DNA of 64,000 nucleotides from UKL13-2 sp038321965 (GTDB lineage: Bacteria; Pseudomonadota; Gammaproteobacteria; Burkholderiales; Usitatibacteraceae): the NCBI GenBank assembly GCA_038321965.1, contig JBBQFL010000002.1, positions 62,001 to 126,000 on the forward strand. The letters run 5' to 3'. The position numbers and the translations under genes are program-made. Shown piece after piece: positions 62,688 to 64,000 of this stretch. Numbering within the stretch: the first letter of the stretch is position 1; each line of letters begins with the position of its first letter. The notes under the pieces are model-generated. The model searched no databases and was not told the origin of the DNA. It saw only the letters and a list, made by a program, of their open reading frames with translations.

Positions 62688-63749
62688 CTAAAAATTGTCC
62701 ATGCGACCGCGATTCAGGATGTTTTCCGGATCGAATGCAGCCTTCAAATCGCGGTGGATTTTTGTCAGCACCGGCTGCAGCGGATTGAATACGCCAGCAG
62801 CTTTGTCGCCATAGCGGAACAGCGTGACGTGTCCACCAGCCTGTGCAATCTTTGCCCTCAACGCCGCCACATCTGCCACGCCGCGATGCCAACGTAAGCC
62901 CCCACCCCACTCTATCCATTGCGGCATTTGCAAACCCAGCGGAGCGGTCGTCGGTGGCACCGACACACGCCATAGCGGCTCCACCGTTTGAAAAAAAGCA
63001 TCGCGCTGATCGCGTAACGAATGCCAAAACAGCTTCGCGACATCGTGCGCCACAAGCTCACCACCCAGCTTCAACCGCGCCGCTTTCACTCCCGCCACTG
63101 CTCCCGAGAGTCTCAGCATCGCCACGCCGTCATGCCAGGACGTCGCCGATATTGGCAGCGGCTTACCGGCCCACTCGTTGAATTGCCGGATCGCCATCGC
63201 CTCATCAAAATCATAGCGCAAGGTCAATTCTTCAACGGGCTTCGGCAACACCTTGAACGAGAGATCCAGCAATACACCCAGTGTGCCCATGGCGCCCGTC
63301 ATCAGCCGGGATATATCGTAGCCCGCAACGTTTTTGATCACGCGGCCGCCAAAGCGCAGGTCATCGCCTTTGCCATCGAGGATGCGCGCGCCGAGTACAA
63401 AGTCGCGCACCGCGCCGGTGTAGGGTCGGCGTGGACCCGACAAACCGCTGGCCACCGTACCGCCGATGGTGCTGCCCTCAGCGTAATGCGGCGGCTCAAA
63501 GGGCAGCGTCTGCGACGCAGCATCCATCACGCGCTCGATTTCGACCAGGGTCGTGCCAGCGCGAACGGTCAGCACCAGTTCCTTGGGCTCGTATTCGATG
63601 ATCCCGCTGTAGGGGCGTAGGTCCAGCGATTCACCAATGATCGCGCCACCGTAAAACGACTTGGACTTGCCGCCGTGGATCGCCAAGGGGGTTTTGGCTT
63701 CCCTTGCATCCCTGATACGCGCGCTAGTTGCGGCGATTATTGTGTCCAT
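62688..63749 (-). CDS. glcE: Glycolate oxidase FAD-binding subunit
   Basis: This 353-residue subunit carries an FAD-binding PCMH-type domain: PLAIHGGKSKSFYGG, the later HYAEGSTIGGTVASGLSGPR and RFGGRVIKNVAGYDISRL are its flavin contacts. The ATG at 63749 is preceded by GGAAG; 23 codons upstream in the same frame would overlap glcD. It starts 13 bases after the glcD stop. Together with GlcD and GlcF it oxidises glycolate to glyoxylate. Confidence 0.95.
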   Translation of the reverse strand: MDTIIAATSARIRDAREAKTPLAIHGGKSKSFYGGAIIGESLDLRPYSGIIEYEPKELVLTVRAGTTLVEIERVMDAASQTLPFEPPHYAEGSTIGGTVASGLSGPRRPYTGAVRDFVLGARILDGKGDDLRFGGRVIKNVAGYDISRLMTGAMGTLGVLLDLSFKVLPKPVEELTLRYDFDEAMAIRQFNEWAGKPLPISATSWHDGVAMLRLSGAVAGVKAARLKLGGELVAHDVAKLFWHSLRDQRDAFFQTVEPLWRVSVPPTTAPLGLQMPQWIEWGGGLRWHRGVADVAALRAKIAQAGGHVTLFRYGDKAAGVFNPLQPVLTKIHRDLKAAFDPENILNRGRMDNF

Positions 63750-63762
63750 TGTTGGCTTCCCG

Positions 63763-64000
63763 TCAAAATCTTGGAATATCGGCACGTGGAATTTCGCCGG
63801 CGCGCACGTGCATGCCACCCCACTCGCTGCACCGCTTCAGTGACGGCACCGCACGCCCCGGGTTGAGCAGCCCTGCGGGATCAAACACGGCTTTGATCGC
63901 ATGAAACATCGCCAATTCCTTGTCGCGAAACTGCACACACATCTGTTTCAGTTTTTCGATACCCACCCCATGTTCGCCGGTAATAGTACCGCCGACTTCC
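63763..64000 (-). CDS. glcD: Glycolate oxidase subunit GlcD, C-terminal part (runs off the window)
   Basis: The frame enters from beyond the right edge and ends at 63763. About 79 residues are visible, beginning with GGTITGEHGVGIEKLKQMCV, the conserved FAD-linked oxidase C-terminal motif, and IKAVFDPAGLLNPGRAVPSL. GlcD is about 490 residues, so roughly five sixths lie outside. The last 20 residues (MHVRAGEIPRADIPRF) fit GlcD tails of betaproteobacteria. Confidence 0.93.
   Translation of the reverse strand, partial: EVGGTITGEHGVGIEKLKQMCVQFRDKELAMFHAIKAVFDPAGLLNPGRAVPSLKRCSEWGGMHVRAGEIPRADIPRF

Noticed and set aside
61899..62897. Plus-strand frame of 332 codons opposite glcF/glcE
   Set aside because: It crosses two well-supported genes on the other strand and their junction, and is rich in Arg, His and Cys in the way of antisense frames.

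Overview
The window reads as a chromosomal segment of a free-living, heterotrophic Gram-negative proteobacterium, most likely a betaproteobacterium related to the Burkholderiales. Signs are an outer-membrane TonB receptor, lipoprotein and type IV pilin signals, trxA followed by rho, a GlcDEF-type glycolate oxidase, YaeQ, SrkA, RhlE and a Pseudomonas-like aot/aru arginine module. Coding density is high. No rRNA or tRNA gene, CRISPR array, prophage or insertion sequence was recognised. Protein calls rest on motifs and family resemblance read by eye, not on database searches.

Layout. 1-7,600: a frameshifted membrane-protein gene, an M20 dipeptidase, an isolated type IV pilin, a Pro/Ala-rich membrane protein with a strong terminator, a small secreted protein, a large secreted metzincin protease and a beta carbonic anhydrase. 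7,660-15,900: housekeeping genes (asnS, srkA, a family 2 glycosyltransferase, a FabH-like ketosynthase, an APRT-like phosphoribosyltransferase, sdaA, a TesA-like lipoprotein esterase, a TauE/SafE exporter).

16,080-32,160 is the most coherent part: a TonB-dependent receptor divergent from an exported cyanophycinase, followed on the same strand by aotJ, aotQ, aotM, aotO (cphZ), aotP, argR, aruC, aruF, aruG, aruD and aruB. Read together this is a route from extracellular cyanophycin to beta-Asp-Arg dipeptide, import, hydrolysis to Asp and Arg, and arginine breakdown by the succinyltransferase pathway. The last enzyme of that pathway, succinylglutamate desuccinylase (AruE/AstE), is absent from the cluster.

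32,430-41,510: a secreted DUF1800/DUF1501 pair, recQ with a perfect FNR-type box in front of it, an AhpD-like gene divergent from an AraC regulator with a two-copy direct-repeat operator, a long S4-domain protein and yaeQ. 41,510-43,770 is a small accessory patch: tandem and inverted repeats, an orphan gene and a MazEF-type toxin-antitoxin pair. 43,765-49,520: an EamA transporter, an ABC exporter, a helix-turn-helix regulator and a three-gene operon of secreted proteins ending in a DUF2145 protein.

49,560-52,770 holds a PknB-like membrane kinase next to a protein that joins a cytoplasmic class III cyclase-type domain, one membrane helix, a Pro/Ala-rich linker and a TonB-type C-terminal domain, an unusual architecture. 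The rest is a periplasmic cyclophilin, rhlE, trxA, rho, a branched-chain amino-acid-type binding protein, type B L31, a family 39-type glycosyltransferase, and glcF, glcE and the end of glcD. A family of imperfect palindromic repeats about 35-65 bp long is scattered through at least six intergenic gaps.
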